In this document: positions 26,730 through 35,933 of the stretch, piece after piece
Position numbering within the stretch: the stretch's first letter is position 1
Layout: each line of letters starts with the position of its first letter
Source: an uncultured Johnsonella sp.
GTDB taxonomy: Bacteria; Bacillota; Clostridia; Lachnospirales; Lachnospiraceae
Assembly: GCA_900766185.1 (NCBI GenBank)
Contig: CAAFUL010000125.1
Location: forward strand, 1-64,000
Reading direction: 5' to 3'
Length of the DNA: 64,000 nt
Program-made: the position numbers and the translations under genes
The notes under the pieces: generated by a model
What the model was told of the DNA's origin: nothing
The model's database searches: none
Seen by the model: the letters and a program-made list of their open reading frames with translations, nothing else

Positions 26730-27263
26730 ATGAAAAAAAATATCGAAGTTTTAATATTGATCATATTATTAAGTTTACTTGCGGCAGGCTGTAAAAAGGA
26801 AGGTGGACTTTATACAGAGGGTAAAAAGCTAAGTTTTGCCGAGCTGGAAAATGACATAAGTGAATTTTACAGTAAATTCGCTGCAGATGCTTGGAATAAA
26901 AAAATATCAGTTACTGATAAAACATCAGAAGAAACAGATGACGAGCTAATAAAATATACGGATTTAGAAGGTAATGTACTTAGATATGAGATAGTAATAT
27001 ATGGTGAGACAGGTAAAGCTACCTTAGACTACTATTTTATCAAGGACTATATATATGTAAAGAGATTAAGCGAGTATTACACATTTCCTATTAATGCTTC
27101 AGAAGAAAATATGCCCTATGTGCTGTATAGGAATTTTCAGGAGGGAGTTATTTACAAAGAAGATATTTATAAGCTGGAAGGAAAAAGCCTTGTTAAGAGT
27201 AATGTAAAAGATATGGGACTGCCCTACACCTCATTAGCTGAAATTGAAAAGACATTAAAATAG
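26730..27263 (+). CDS. Small lipoprotein, unknown
   Basis: A 177-residue lipoprotein with lipobox LAAGC near residue 21, after the hydrophobic run VLILIILLSLLAAG. The mature part is acidic and beta-rich (YTDLEGNVLRYEIVIYG, then FIKDYIYVKRLSEYY). I know no family for it. It is the last of three exported proteins of unknown function that share direction and spacing. A radical SAM gene follows after 32 bases and may be in the same transcript. Confidence 0.65.
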   Translation: MKKNIEVLILIILLSLLAAGCKKEGGLYTEGKKLSFAELENDISEFYSKFAADAWNKKISVTDKTSEETDDELIKYTDLEGNVLRYEIVIYGETGKATLDYYFIKDYIYVKRLSEYYTFPINASEENMPYVLYRNFQEGVIYKEDIYKLEGKSLVKSNVKDMGLPYTSLAEIEKTLK

Positions 27264-27295
27264 TAAGATTTATAAAGTATTTTAAGGAGGAAGTT

Positions 27296-28549
27296 ATGAG
27301 CTTGATTACCGATTTGACAAGAATGTATTTGACACACTCCGTAAAACCTTTTGTTTTTACTAATGATTTTGACCAAGTGCTTCCATACGATAAGGACTTA
27401 AGCTTTGGTTTATATGTGCATATACCCTTTTGCAAGAGTATATGTAATTTCTGCCCTTATTGTAAGAGTCTGTACAATGAAGAGGCGGCAAGACGATATA
27501 TAGCCGCTCTGATAAAAGAAATCCATTTGGTCGGAAGTCAGTGGGAGGGTAAGAGAAGGGCAAGCAGCCTTTATTTTGGCGGCGGTACTCCGGCACTGCT
27601 TTCTGAGAGTATAAAAGATGTTATATCAGCCTTGGAAGAGCATTTTGTTATAACGGAAGGTATAGGTATAGAGCTGCACCCCGACAATGTAAATATTTCT
27701 GTTTTAGAGACTCTAAAGCAGGCTAAGGTAAGCAAGATAAGTATAGGAATACAATCTTTTCAAGATAAATATCAAAAGGTTTTGCAAAGAAGAAAGTTTG
27801 ATATTGAAGCCTTGTCAAAAGCTTTAAAAGCTGTTGAGTTTGAGACCGTTTCGATGGATTTTATTTTTGCGCTTCCTACACAGACCTTTGAAGACTTGAA
27901 GAACGATATTGATATGGCATTTGATAATGGAGCCAATCACATAGCAATATATCCTCTGATTGATTTTACATTTACCAAAAGTACCGTCCCCATTATGCCC
28001 AAAAAAGAGAAGAGAAAGCTTTTGGATGAGATTACAAAGTATTGCCTAAGTAAGGGGTATGAGAGGAATTCTATTTGGACTTTTTCAAGTGTAAAGAATG
28101 CCTCATATTCATCTATGACCAGAGATAATTTTTTCGGTTTCGGCTGCTCTGCCACAAGTCTTTTTAAGAAGCAGTTTAAGATAAATACTTTCTCGGTTGA
28201 GGAATATTGTAAAAGGATAGATGCGAATATCCTGCCAACCGCACTTACAAACAGGTTTGTTAAAAGACAAAGAATGGTTTACTACCTTTTTTGGAAATTA
28301 TACAGTACAAGACTCGATCCCAAAGAATTTGAAGAATTTTTTGATGTACCTCTTAACAAGGTCTACGGTTTTGAGTTTTGGCTTTTAATAGTGCTTGGAT
28401 TTTTGGTAAAAGATGAGACAGGATATGGGATGACACTTAAGGGAGCTTTTTATTACCATTACTATGAAAATTTTTATACCTTAAGTTATATAGATAAAAT
28501 GTGGGGGCTTATGCGAAAGGAAGCTTTCCCCCGGAGAATGCAGTTATAG
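27296..28549 (+). CDS. Radical SAM protein, HemN/HemW-like
   Basis: A 417-residue radical SAM enzyme. The [4Fe-4S]-binding motif CKSICNFC (CX3CX2C) lies in VHIPFCKSICNFCPYCK, as in the oxygen-independent coproporphyrinogen oxidase superfamily. YFGGGTPALL and GIQSFQDKYQKVLQRR are also family motifs. The C-terminal half (HemN_C-like, FFGFGCSATSLF) diverges. No haem pathway genes are nearby, so the function is probably not coproporphyrinogen oxidation. HemN-like relatives include haem chaperones, methyltransferases and cyclopropanating enzymes. The good ribosome site AAGGAGG supports the start at 27296. Confidence 0.8.
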   Translation: MSLITDLTRMYLTHSVKPFVFTNDFDQVLPYDKDLSFGLYVHIPFCKSICNFCPYCKSLYNEEAARRYIAALIKEIHLVGSQWEGKRRASSLYFGGGTPALLSESIKDVISALEEHFVITEGIGIELHPDNVNISVLETLKQAKVSKISIGIQSFQDKYQKVLQRRKFDIEALSKALKAVEFETVSMDFIFALPTQTFEDLKNDIDMAFDNGANHIAIYPLIDFTFTKSTVPIMPKKEKRKLLDEITKYCLSKGYERNSIWTFSSVKNASYSSMTRDNFFGFGCSATSLFKKQFKINTFSVEEYCKRIDANILPTALTNRFVKRQRMVYYLFWKLYSTRLDPKEFEEFFDVPLNKVYGFEFWLLIVLGFLVKDETGYGMTLKGAFYYHYYENFYTLSYIDKMWGLMRKEAFPRRMQL

Positions 28550-28690
28550 TAGATATTATAAAAATATTGCCTTTTATTAAAGAAGAAAATACAGATTGAG
28601 AAAGCCGAGATATATGGAATGAATAATTTGGGTGCAGTATATGCTTAGTTAAGTAGCATATATGAGGGAAGCTTGTCGGAATAAATAATA

Positions 28691-28750
28691 AAAGTACCGA
28701 TAATGTTTTGTTTACCTTAAGTATACAAAGCATCATCGGTACTTTTTGTT
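28691..28750. terminator. Bidirectional terminator between convergent genes
   Basis: AAAGTACCGATAATG (28691-28705) pairs with CATCATCGGTACTTT (28731-28745) with one mismatch. The stem has T on the right and A on the left, so it can serve the radical SAM gene and the convergent symporter gene. Confidence 0.75.
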
Positions 28751-28838
28751 ATTCTTTATAAAGTTATATATGAATCCCACATTGTATAAAGTAGGAGGGG
28801 ATTTTGTGTCTTATCGCTCATTGTTGTAAAACATAAGT

Positions 28839-30215
28839 TTATTTTTCAAGCTGAGGTATAGGGGTATCATCAACACCGTCTACATTATCGGACCACAGAT
28901 ATTTCTTAGTTTCACTTACGATTACGCCGTTAAGTAAAAGCAAACAGATCAAGTTAGGTATTGCCATGAAAGCGTTGAATGTATCGGCTATATCCCAAAC
29001 TAATTGGTTTGCACTTACAGAGCCTACAAATATTACTACTGAATAAACTATTCTAAAAAGTATCATAGGCTTTTTGCCGAATAAGTACTCAAAGGCTCTT
29101 TCACCGTAATATGCCCATCCGAGTATTGTAGAAAAGGCAAAGGTCACAAGTCCTACAGCAAGTATATATCTTCCGAAAATGTGTACTTTTTCAAATGCCA
29201 TAGCAGTTAAATCACCGCCTGATAAGCTTCCGAGTGCAGGATATTTGACTATGCTGCTTACAAGTACAAGACCGGTTAAAGCACAAACTATTATAGTATC
29301 CCAGAATACGCCGCTCATAGAAACAAGCGCCTGACGAACAGGATTTGATGTTGTTGCGGCAGCGGCAGCTATAGGTGCTGAACCCATACCTGATTCATTA
29401 GAGAAAAGTCCTCTTGCAATACCGTATCTCATTGCAGCTATGATCGTAGATCCCACAAATCCTCCGGCAGCAGCCTGAACAGTGAATGCACGAGTAAATA
29501 TAGTGACAATAGCTTCAGGTATATAAGGAGCATTAATAAATAATACAGCTACACAACCCAGCACATAAAATAACGCCATAAAAGGAACCAAAGACTCACA
29601 TACCTTTGCTATAGACTTGACACCACCTATAAGTACTATACCTGCTGCAACTGTAATTATAGCACCGCTTATATAAGGGTTTACATTAAAAGAAGTATTG
29701 AGCATTGAGGTAATTGAGTTTGCCTGTGTCATATTTCCTATACCGAAGCAGGCAATAGTGGTAAATATTGCAAAAAGGACACCCAGCCACTTCATTTTTG
29801 CACCACGCTCAAGTGCATACATAGGACCACCAAGCATAGTACCGTCAGAAGTCTTAACTCTGTATTTTACAGCAAGCAGTCCTTCCGAATACTTGGTCGC
29901 TATACCGAAAAGTCCGGTAAGCCAACACCAAAGTACTGCACCGGGACCTCCGAGAGCGACAGCAGTAGCCACACCAACGATATTACCGGTACCGATAGTA
30001 GCTGCAAGTGCGGTAGCCAAAGCACCGAACTGGCTGATATCACCTTCACTGTGCGAGTCTTTTGTAACAGATAGTTTGATTGCCTTGAAAATATGTCTTT
30101 GAATAAACTTCAGCCTAAAGGTGAAAAACAAATGGGTACCTACTAATAAAACAAGCATTGGTACACCCCAGACCACTTTGTTAATATTAGATACTACGCT
30201 TTGTAACATTTCCAT
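28839..30215 (-). CDS. Alanine/glycine:cation symporter (AGCS family, AlsT/DagA type)
   Basis: A 458-residue sodium- or proton-coupled amino acid symporter of the AGCS family. The sequence has the family features TGNIVGVATAVALGGPGAVLW near residue 80, and RGLFSNESGMGSAPIAAA in the middle. Multiple hydrophobic helices cover the chain. I start at the ATG whose complement is at 30213-30215, because GGAGG lies eight bases before it on the minus strand; upstream in-frame ATGs lack a site. It is transcribed divergently from a dipeptidase gene. Together they suggest use of small peptides and their amino acids, with alanine or glycine the likely substrate. Confidence 0.88.
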   Translation of the reverse strand: MEMLQSVVSNINKVVWGVPMLVLLVGTHLFFTFRLKFIQRHIFKAIKLSVTKDSHSEGDISQFGALATALAATIGTGNIVGVATAVALGGPGAVLWCWLTGLFGIATKYSEGLLAVKYRVKTSDGTMLGGPMYALERGAKMKWLGVLFAIFTTIACFGIGNMTQANSITSMLNTSFNVNPYISGAIITVAAGIVLIGGVKSIAKVCESLVPFMALFYVLGCVAVLFINAPYIPEAIVTIFTRAFTVQAAAGGFVGSTIIAAMRYGIARGLFSNESGMGSAPIAAAAATTSNPVRQALVSMSGVFWDTIIVCALTGLVLVSSIVKYPALGSLSGGDLTAMAFEKVHIFGRYILAVGLVTFAFSTILGWAYYGERAFEYLFGKKPMILFRIVYSVVIFVGSVSANQLVWDIADTFNAFMAIPNLICLLLLNGVIVSETKKYLWSDNVDGVDDTPIPQLEK

Positions 30216-30255
30216 AAATCTAACCTCCGTAAACATCCTTTTTTTTATACTGTTC

Positions 30256-30284
30256 ATATTAGCATACAATCTGAGACAATACAA
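30256..30284 (-). promoter_or_regulatory. Promoter of the symporter gene
   Basis: On the minus strand: TTGTAT (-35, 30279-30284), 17 bases, TAATAT (-10, 30256-30261). The leader to the start codon is about 35 bases, too short to hold a glycine riboswitch. Confidence 0.65.
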
Positions 30285-30386
30285 GAAAAATTGTATATAA
30301 AATAGATAATTTATTAAATAACAATTTAGTTATTTTTCAAACATATTAAACATTACTGTTAAATAAATAATTAACAAAGAATTGTA

Positions 30387-30415
30387 TTGACATATCAAGT
30401 AATGAGTATTATTAT
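30387..30415 (+). promoter_or_regulatory. Promoter of the dipeptidase gene
   Basis: TTGACA (30387-30392), a 17-base spacer and TATTAT (30410-30415), with the start codon 22 bases further on and an AAAGGAG site in between. The short distance to the gene fits a direct promoter. Confidence 0.7.
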
Positions 30416-30437
30416 CAGAAAAAAAGGAGTGTGAACT

Positions 30438-31427
30438 ATGATATTTGATGGACATACGGATATATTAACTGACATATGCATTAAGAGAAATCAAGGAGAC
30501 ACAAAGATCTTCAATAAATATCATTTGCCTAGATTTCAAAAAGGTGGTCTTAACGGAGCTGTTTTTGTAATATGGATAGATCCTCCTTATGATGCGGAGC
30601 CGAAGAAAAGAGTTTGGCAGATCTTAAAGAGTTTATATGATGAGCTTGCAGAGTCGGATACTGCACTTAAGCTTATAAAAAGTAAGGAGGATTTTCTAAA
30701 AGATACTTCAAAGGTAAACATGGTACTTGGAATGGAAGGTTTAAGCCATGTTGATGAAAGCACCGGGCTGGATATTTTAGATACCTATTATGCTCTTGGA
30801 TTAAGGCATGCTTCACTTACATGGAATGAGGCTAATGCCTTGGCTACGGGAGTTGCACAAGATCCTGCCAGAGGTCTTACGGAGCTTGGAAAAGAGGCGG
30901 TTAAAAGGCTCAATGATTTGGGCATACTTGTAGATGTATCACACCTTAATGAAAAATCTTTCTGGGATTTGGCAGCCACTACCAACAGACCTTTTATGGC
31001 GACACATTCCAATGCTTGTGCTATACACAAACATAGAAGAAACCTTACGGATGAACAGATAAAAGAAATTGCCAAGAGCGGAGGTTTAATAGGACTTAAT
31101 TCTTACTATGAATTTGTAGGAGATGAAAAGCATCAAACAGTTGATATGCTGGCAAAGCATGCGGCACATATATCAGATTTGGTAGGAGTTGAACATCTTG
31201 CCTTAGGGTTTGATTTTTGTGATTTCTTAGGGCATGAGGCAATGTCAGGTTTTTGTGATGACAGTAGTCAGGGAGAAGAGATCTGTACTGCCCTAACCGG
31301 ATTAAAGGATTGTTCAGAGGTGCCTAACTTACTCAAATCACTTGAAAATATGGGCTTTTCAAAAGAAGATGTGGAAAAGGTTGCTTATAAGAATTATATT
31401 AATTTTATAAATAAGGTATGGAAATAA
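30438..31427 (+). CDS. Membrane dipeptidase (peptidase M19, renal dipeptidase family)
   Basis: A 329-residue zinc dipeptidase of family M19. Metal and active-site motifs are visible in order: FDGHTDI at the N-terminus (His and Asp), MEGLSHVD (bridging glutamate), VDVSHLN, ATHSNACAIHKHRRNL (second histidine pair), and LGFDFCDF near the end (aspartate). No signal peptide is seen, so it is cytoplasmic. The family cleaves dipeptides, including those with D-amino acids. It is divergent from the alanine/glycine symporter gene, which fits a shared role in amino acid supply. The 554-base gap downstream contains a terminator. Confidence 0.9.
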   Translation: MIFDGHTDILTDICIKRNQGDTKIFNKYHLPRFQKGGLNGAVFVIWIDPPYDAEPKKRVWQILKSLYDELAESDTALKLIKSKEDFLKDTSKVNMVLGMEGLSHVDESTGLDILDTYYALGLRHASLTWNEANALATGVAQDPARGLTELGKEAVKRLNDLGILVDVSHLNEKSFWDLAATTNRPFMATHSNACAIHKHRRNLTDEQIKEIAKSGGLIGLNSYYEFVGDEKHQTVDMLAKHAAHISDLVGVEHLALGFDFCDFLGHEAMSGFCDDSSQGEEICTALTGLKDCSEVPNLLKSLENMGFSKEDVEKVAYKNYINFINKVWK

Positions 31428-31580
31428 CAGCTTATCATGCAAAAGGTAATGATAAACTTTATAAAACAGGTTTGCTTCCATAAATTAGTTATAGTTTATA
31501 CAGGTAATTGATTTTGTTAAGATAATGAAACTTGTAATATGGATTTATAAATTCTACCAAGTGCATGATAGAATTAAATC

Positions 31581-31660
31581 AATATAGGCTAAATACATAA
31601 TATGACAAATGAAAGCTTGCTTTCAGAAGAGTATGATGTGTTTAGCCTATATTTTTATAT
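31581..31660 (+). terminator. Long hairpin terminator after the dipeptidase gene
   Basis: An 18-bp stem (AATATAGGCTAAATACAT, 31581-31598, with ATGTGTTTAGCCTATATTT, 31635-31653) has one mismatch and encloses an inner hairpin GAAAGC-TT-GCTTTC. TTTTTAT follows. The 320 bases after it, up to the regulator gene at 31982, hold no gene that I can support. Confidence 0.75.
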
Positions 31661-31981
31661 GTGTAAAAAAAATAAATATAGTATAGCTATGAGGCTTTCT
31701 TTAAGAAAACCCATCAAATACAAGATATATTTACATATATATTTTTTAAGAAAATTCTAATAATTATATGTTATGATAGACTCCAAAGGCGCAGTTTAAG
31801 CAAATAAAATTAACAGCGTAATTTATCTAATCTTTTTATCTTATTGACTTAAAGCAAAGTAGTCGTCCCTTGCCGAAGGGGTTTGGTTGATTATTATTTG
31901 CAGATTGGATAAAGTATTAAGTATAGGTTAACTGCCGCCTTAAAAGTGACTTTATAAATTTATATCCGGAAAGGAAGTACC

Positions 31982-32656
31982 ATGAAGATACTGCTAGCAG
32001 AAGATGAAAGAGATTTGAATAATATTATAAAAAAACAACTGCTTTTACTCAAATACAATGTAGATAACTGCTTTGATGGTGAGGAAGCTATGGATTTTAT
32101 TGCAGTCAATGATTATGATGCGGTAATACTTGACATAATGTTGCCAAAAGCAGACGGGTATAAGGTATTAAAATACATAAGAGAAGTCAAGAAAGATATG
32201 CCGGTACTTTTTCTGACTGCCAAGGACTCTATAGAAGATAGGGTCAGGGGGCTTGATATGGGAGCAAATGACTATCTGGTAAAACCTTTTGCCTTTGATG
32301 AACTGGCAGCGAGAATAAGAGCTATTACAAGAACAAACTTTCATAGCGAAAAGGATGTACTAAAGGTGGGAGATTTGGAGCTTGATGTATCTAAGCGATT
32401 GGTTAAAAGAGCTGATAAGGAGATAAATCTTTCTACTAAGGAGTTTGACCTGCTTGAATATATGATGAGGAACAGTGAAATAATATTAAGCAGAGAAAAA
32501 ATAGAGAATTATATTTGGAGCTATGATTATGAAGGCGGAACAAATCTAATAGATGTATACATAAGTTATCTCAGGAAAAAGATAGATGACGGGTATGAGG
32601 AAAAAATGATAAAGACTGTTAGAGGTGTCGGCTATGTACTAAGGGCAAAGGCATGA
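31982..32656 (+). CDS. OmpR-family response regulator
   Basis: A 224-residue regulator. The receiver domain has AEDE at the acidic site, phosphoacceptor Asp51 in LDIMLPKADG, and the lysine in YLVKPFAF. A winged-helix DNA-binding domain follows (about 125-222; STKEFDLLEYMM, ending TVRGVGYVLR). The kinase gene overlaps its stop by four bases (ATGA). The regulated genes are probably the PepSY proteins downstream, a common arrangement for this kind of pair in clostridia. The start has GGAAAGG upstream. Confidence 0.88.
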   Translation: MKILLAEDERDLNNIIKKQLLLLKYNVDNCFDGEEAMDFIAVNDYDAVILDIMLPKADGYKVLKYIREVKKDMPVLFLTAKDSIEDRVRGLDMGANDYLVKPFAFDELAARIRAITRTNFHSEKDVLKVGDLELDVSKRLVKRADKEINLSTKEFDLLEYMMRNSEIILSREKIENYIWSYDYEGGTNLIDVYISYLRKKIDDGYEEKMIKTVRGVGYVLRAKA

Positions 32657-34059
32657 AAAAATTAGGAATAGTAAGTAAACTGACACTGTGGTACTCATTT
32701 GTCATGGTCGTAATAGCAAGTTTGATGATAGGTTTTTTACTATATGTGGTAAGAAAAGTAACTATTGACAGCTTGCAAAAAAAACTTGTTGATACCATTA
32801 TTAAAGCTGCCAAGGAAATAGAATATGAAGATACCGTGTCTGAGGAAGACGATATTTATATAGAGTATGGGACTGCCTATATTGAGATAGATGAAGATTA
32901 TATTAAAGAAAGAAATGGAGTCTATATAGCTTTATATAGCATGGAATCGGGCTTGCTTTATGGAAGCTTGCCTCCATTGGATAATATAGAAAACTTACCT
33001 GCTTTCTCAGAGCAGATAAAACAGCTTGAAGATAACGGAATAAAATATTACATATACGATATGCCTGTGGAAGATAACAGGCTTAAAAATATGTGGGTAA
33101 GAGGTATCGTCATGCCTACGGAGGGGCTAAGAGATATTTCAAGAATTTCTTTAATAGCTATATATACCTTGCCCATATTGGTTTTGATATCCGTACTTAT
33201 GGGTTATATGATGGCAAAGGGTGCCCTAAAACCCATAGAAAGTATCAGGGAGTCGGCACTTAAGATAGGCAGCGGAATGGATTTGAACAGACATATAGAC
33301 ATAGGCGAGGGTGATGATGAATTACATAAGTTGGTAAAAGTTTTTAATGATATGTTTGACAGGCTTTATAATTCGTTTGAAAAGGAAAAAAGATTTGCTT
33401 CCGATGCTTCACATGAGTTAAGAACACCTATGACGGTAATTATAGCGGAGTGTGAGTATTTGAACTCAATAAAGGAGAATGAGAGTTTAAGCAAAGAAGA
33501 ATATCTTGGCGGTTTGGAAGTTATTTACAGACAGGCAAGAAGAATGAATGATATTATAAAAAATCTTTTAGACTTTACCAGGCTCGGAAAGAATTTCTAT
33601 GAGAAAGAGCCGATCAATATATCTGAACTTATCAAAGGAATTTGTCATGATATGAGGCTTATAAATGCTGATAATAATATAATCCTCAGTGAAGAAATAG
33701 AGGATGAAATATATGTATATGCAAATAAAAACCTTATTTACAGAATGCTTGTAAATATCATAAGCAATGCCTATACTTACGGCAAAAAAGACGGGCATAT
33801 TTATGTGAGCTTATATAAGGATAAAGAGGTAAATATAGTTATAAAAGATGATGGTATAGGTATATCGGACAAGGATCTGAGTCATATTTTTGAAAGGTTT
33901 TACCGAGCTGAAAGTTCTCGTACAGGAAAAGGTACCGGACTCGGACTTGCCATGGCTATGGAAATAGCAAGGTGGCATGGAGGCGATATAAGTGTGGAAA
34001 GTGAGGAAAATAAAGGTTCAGGCTTTAGTATAACACTGCCGCTTGATCCGAAAATATAA
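32653..34059 (+). CDS. Sensor histidine kinase (HAMP, HisKA)
   Basis: A 468-residue kinase with two membrane segments (about 10-35 and 160-188) and an acidic sensor region of about 125 residues between them. After a HAMP linker the H-box is FASDASHELRTPMTV with His254. The ATP domain shows NIISNAYTYGKKDG, DDGIGI and GTGLGLAMAMEIA. It belongs with the response regulator directly upstream. Kinases of this type next to PepSY proteins often respond to envelope conditions or metals; the signal here is not known. The gene ends about 155 bases before a secreted PepSY protein. Confidence 0.88.
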   Translation: MKKLGIVSKLTLWYSFVMVVIASLMIGFLLYVVRKVTIDSLQKKLVDTIIKAAKEIEYEDTVSEEDDIYIEYGTAYIEIDEDYIKERNGVYIALYSMESGLLYGSLPPLDNIENLPAFSEQIKQLEDNGIKYYIYDMPVEDNRLKNMWVRGIVMPTEGLRDISRISLIAIYTLPILVLISVLMGYMMAKGALKPIESIRESALKIGSGMDLNRHIDIGEGDDELHKLVKVFNDMFDRLYNSFEKEKRFASDASHELRTPMTVIIAECEYLNSIKENESLSKEEYLGGLEVIYRQARRMNDIIKNLLDFTRLGKNFYEKEPINISELIKGICHDMRLINADNNIILSEEIEDEIYVYANKNLIYRMLVNIISNAYTYGKKDGHIYVSLYKDKEVNIVIKDDGIGISDKDLSHIFERFYRAESSRTGKGTGLGLAMAMEIARWHGGDISVESEENKGSGFSITLPLDPKI

Positions 34060-34214
34060 TTTTTTTTTCTAATGTTGCTTTAATGTTTGCATTATATACT
34101 TATCACAAGTTCAAAGATTAAAACTGTAGTGAGCGCGCAAGATAACAGTTTAATCAATGATACTGAAACATAAAAGAACAGAAAAACTACAAACCGGAAA
34201 AGGAGATAATAATT

Positions 34215-34520
34215 ATGATGAAGAAATTTGCATACAAAATAACAGCAGCATTCGCAGCACTTGCATTAACAGTTGGAGCGTTTGGATTTGACGCATTAGC
34301 GGCAAATACTAAGATAACAGCAGACCAGGCAAAGGAAATAGCAGTTAAGAGAGCAGGAGTTCCGGCTTCAGGAGCAAGATATACAAAGGTTAAGCTTGAT
34401 TATGAGCATGGCAAATATGAGTACGAGATAGAGTTTTTATACAACGGCTATGAATATGAAGTTGAGGTTGATGCCGAGACAGGTCATATCTTAGATTTTG
34501 ATGTAGAATATGACGATTAA
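34215..34520 (+). CDS. Secreted PepSY-domain protein
   Basis: A 101-residue protein. The signal peptide (about residues 1-30, ending near DALAAN) leads to a single PepSY domain with ITADQAKEIAVKRAGV and YEYEVEVDAETGHILDFD. It is exported and has no lipobox, so it is probably free in the envelope. PepSY domains are thought to bind or inhibit peptidases or to act in sensing; no function can be fixed from sequence. It follows the two-component pair and is followed by a terminator. It is paralogous in its domain to the lipoprotein at 35.9 kb. Confidence 0.85.
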   Translation: MMKKFAYKITAAFAALALTVGAFGFDALAANTKITADQAKEIAVKRAGVPASGARYTKVKLDYEHGKYEYEIEFLYNGYEYEVEVDAETGHILDFDVEYDD

Positions 34521-34562
34521 TTTAACTTACTTGTTTATGTTTTTAATTTTGTAGTATAATAG

Positions 34563-34605
34563 AAGACTGTTGTAGGGTGTTTACATCCTACAGCAGTCTT
34601 TTGCT
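34563..34605 (+). terminator. Rho-independent terminator after the PepSY gene
   Basis: A stem of about 15 bp (AAGACTGTTGTAGGGTG with CATCCTACAGCAGTCTT) has a short loop and is followed by TTGC, with only a weak T-run. It is strong structurally. Confidence 0.7.
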
Positions 34606-34664
34606 TATAAATTAAATTTGGAGTGATGTGGAAAACTATATCTAATGATGTTTGAGGGGTTTTG

Positions 34665-35846
34665 ATGGAGACCTTACATATTTTTACAAGTTACAAAGCT
34701 TTAACACTTGTTGAAAAAAAACAGGATATTATAAACAATGAAATACAAGAACAGCTCAGTGTAAAAAACTCTGATGAAAAAGTATCCTTCCTTTTGAATT
34801 CCGAGCAGGGATTAATATTGGATACCGGAGGAAAAATACTTAAAAAAAACAATGTAATCGGAGAATTTATAAAACTTGAAGACTATGATTTAACCGCTCT
34901 TAAAAATTTTATAGAAAAGTACGGTTATTTTTTCAAGTTAGGTTCGGCTGAGCAGTATAAGGGAGTGGAGTTAAGGGATATCTACAGACTTAAAAATCGA
35001 TTTAAGTCACTGATACATCTTTTGTATGCTCTGCACAATGAGGAATTAAGGGATTACAAAGAAGTATTATATTCTATATACTTCCTTTTGTTTACACTTC
35101 AACTCTCCAACGAAAGAAAATCAAAGCAGCTTAATATTATCAACCTCTTATTTAATTTTCCTAAATATGAGGAATTTACAAGTTCTTATGACAGTGTGAT
35201 AGTTAAGACCAATGCAAGCGGATTTGAGAGCTCCTTTTACAGAATAGATGATTTTGCTATGGAAGACGAAGTGTTTGAGATTGCCATACAGGATTACCAT
35301 AATTTTGTGGCAGACAGCACCAACCACCACAGTCTATCAAGAAATTTACTTAAAGCTTTTAAGAATAAACACCTTATAAAGCAAAAAGAAGATAGAATGA
35401 TAATAGATTTTTTATTTCATATGTGGGTTGATTTTGAAGTTATATATGTCAAGGATATGCTTTTAGATGATATATTCAGTACACAAGTATATGAAGACTT
35501 TAATAATAAAGCTTCCAAAAAAATGAAGCAGCTTAGTCTTAACATAGCGAAGTATTTGATATCCAAGGAGTTGAATAATGCCTTATTGGGGCTTATTCCA
35601 AGTTATGACTTTGAAAAATTAAGACCCTCTTGGAAAATACCGAACCTATATACGGCTCTTTATTTTGCAGTATTTAACCTTGATTCTTCTTCGTCAATTA
35701 TAAGAAAATGTGATAATATAAATTGTGGAGAGTATTTCGTTGTAAGTAAGTCCAATAAGAAAAAGAGATTCTGTTGTGAACATTGTGCCAAGGCTGTAAG
35801 CCAGAGAAATTACAGCGCAAAGAAGAAAAATTATCAAAAAAATTAA
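34665..35846 (+). CDS. Protein with C-terminal CGNR-like zinc finger (DUF6076-like), unknown
   Basis: A 393-residue protein. The first 330 residues are mostly helical with no motif I recognise. The last 50 residues hold CDNINCGEYFVVSKSNKKKR followed by FCCEHCAK, two cysteine pairs as in CGNR-type zinc fingers, and a basic tail. This resembles the DUF6076 group, which I name cautiously. A nucleic acid-binding role is possible. I choose the ATG at 34665 over the in-frame TTG at 34662 since GAGGGG lies five bases before it. It stands alone between the two PepSY genes. Confidence 0.65.
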   Translation: METLHIFTSYKALTLVEKKQDIINNEIQEQLSVKNSDEKVSFLLNSEQGLILDTGGKILKKNNVIGEFIKLEDYDLTALKNFIEKYGYFFKLGSAEQYKGVELRDIYRLKNRFKSLIHLLYALHNEELRDYKEVLYSIYFLLFTLQLSNERKSKQLNIINLLFNFPKYEEFTSSYDSVIVKTNASGFESSFYRIDDFAMEDEVFEIAIQDYHNFVADSTNHHSLSRNLLKAFKNKHLIKQKEDRMIIDFLFHMWVDFEVIYVKDMLLDDIFSTQVYEDFNNKASKKMKQLSLNIAKYLISKELNNALLGLIPSYDFEKLRPSWKIPNLYTALYFAVFNLDSSSSIIRKCDNINCGEYFVVSKSNKKKRFCCEHCAKAVSQRNYSAKKKNYQKN

Positions 35847-35933
35847 AACTTTCTAATGTTTTTCTAATAGTTTAAGACTATAATATTTTTTATTAAAAAT
35901 TTATATAGAATTGTATGATAAGGAGATTGGTAT

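Noticed and set aside
30216..30256. Glycine riboswitch ahead of the alanine/glycine symporter
   Set aside because: The leader from the predicted promoter is about 35 bases, too short for either glycine aptamer.
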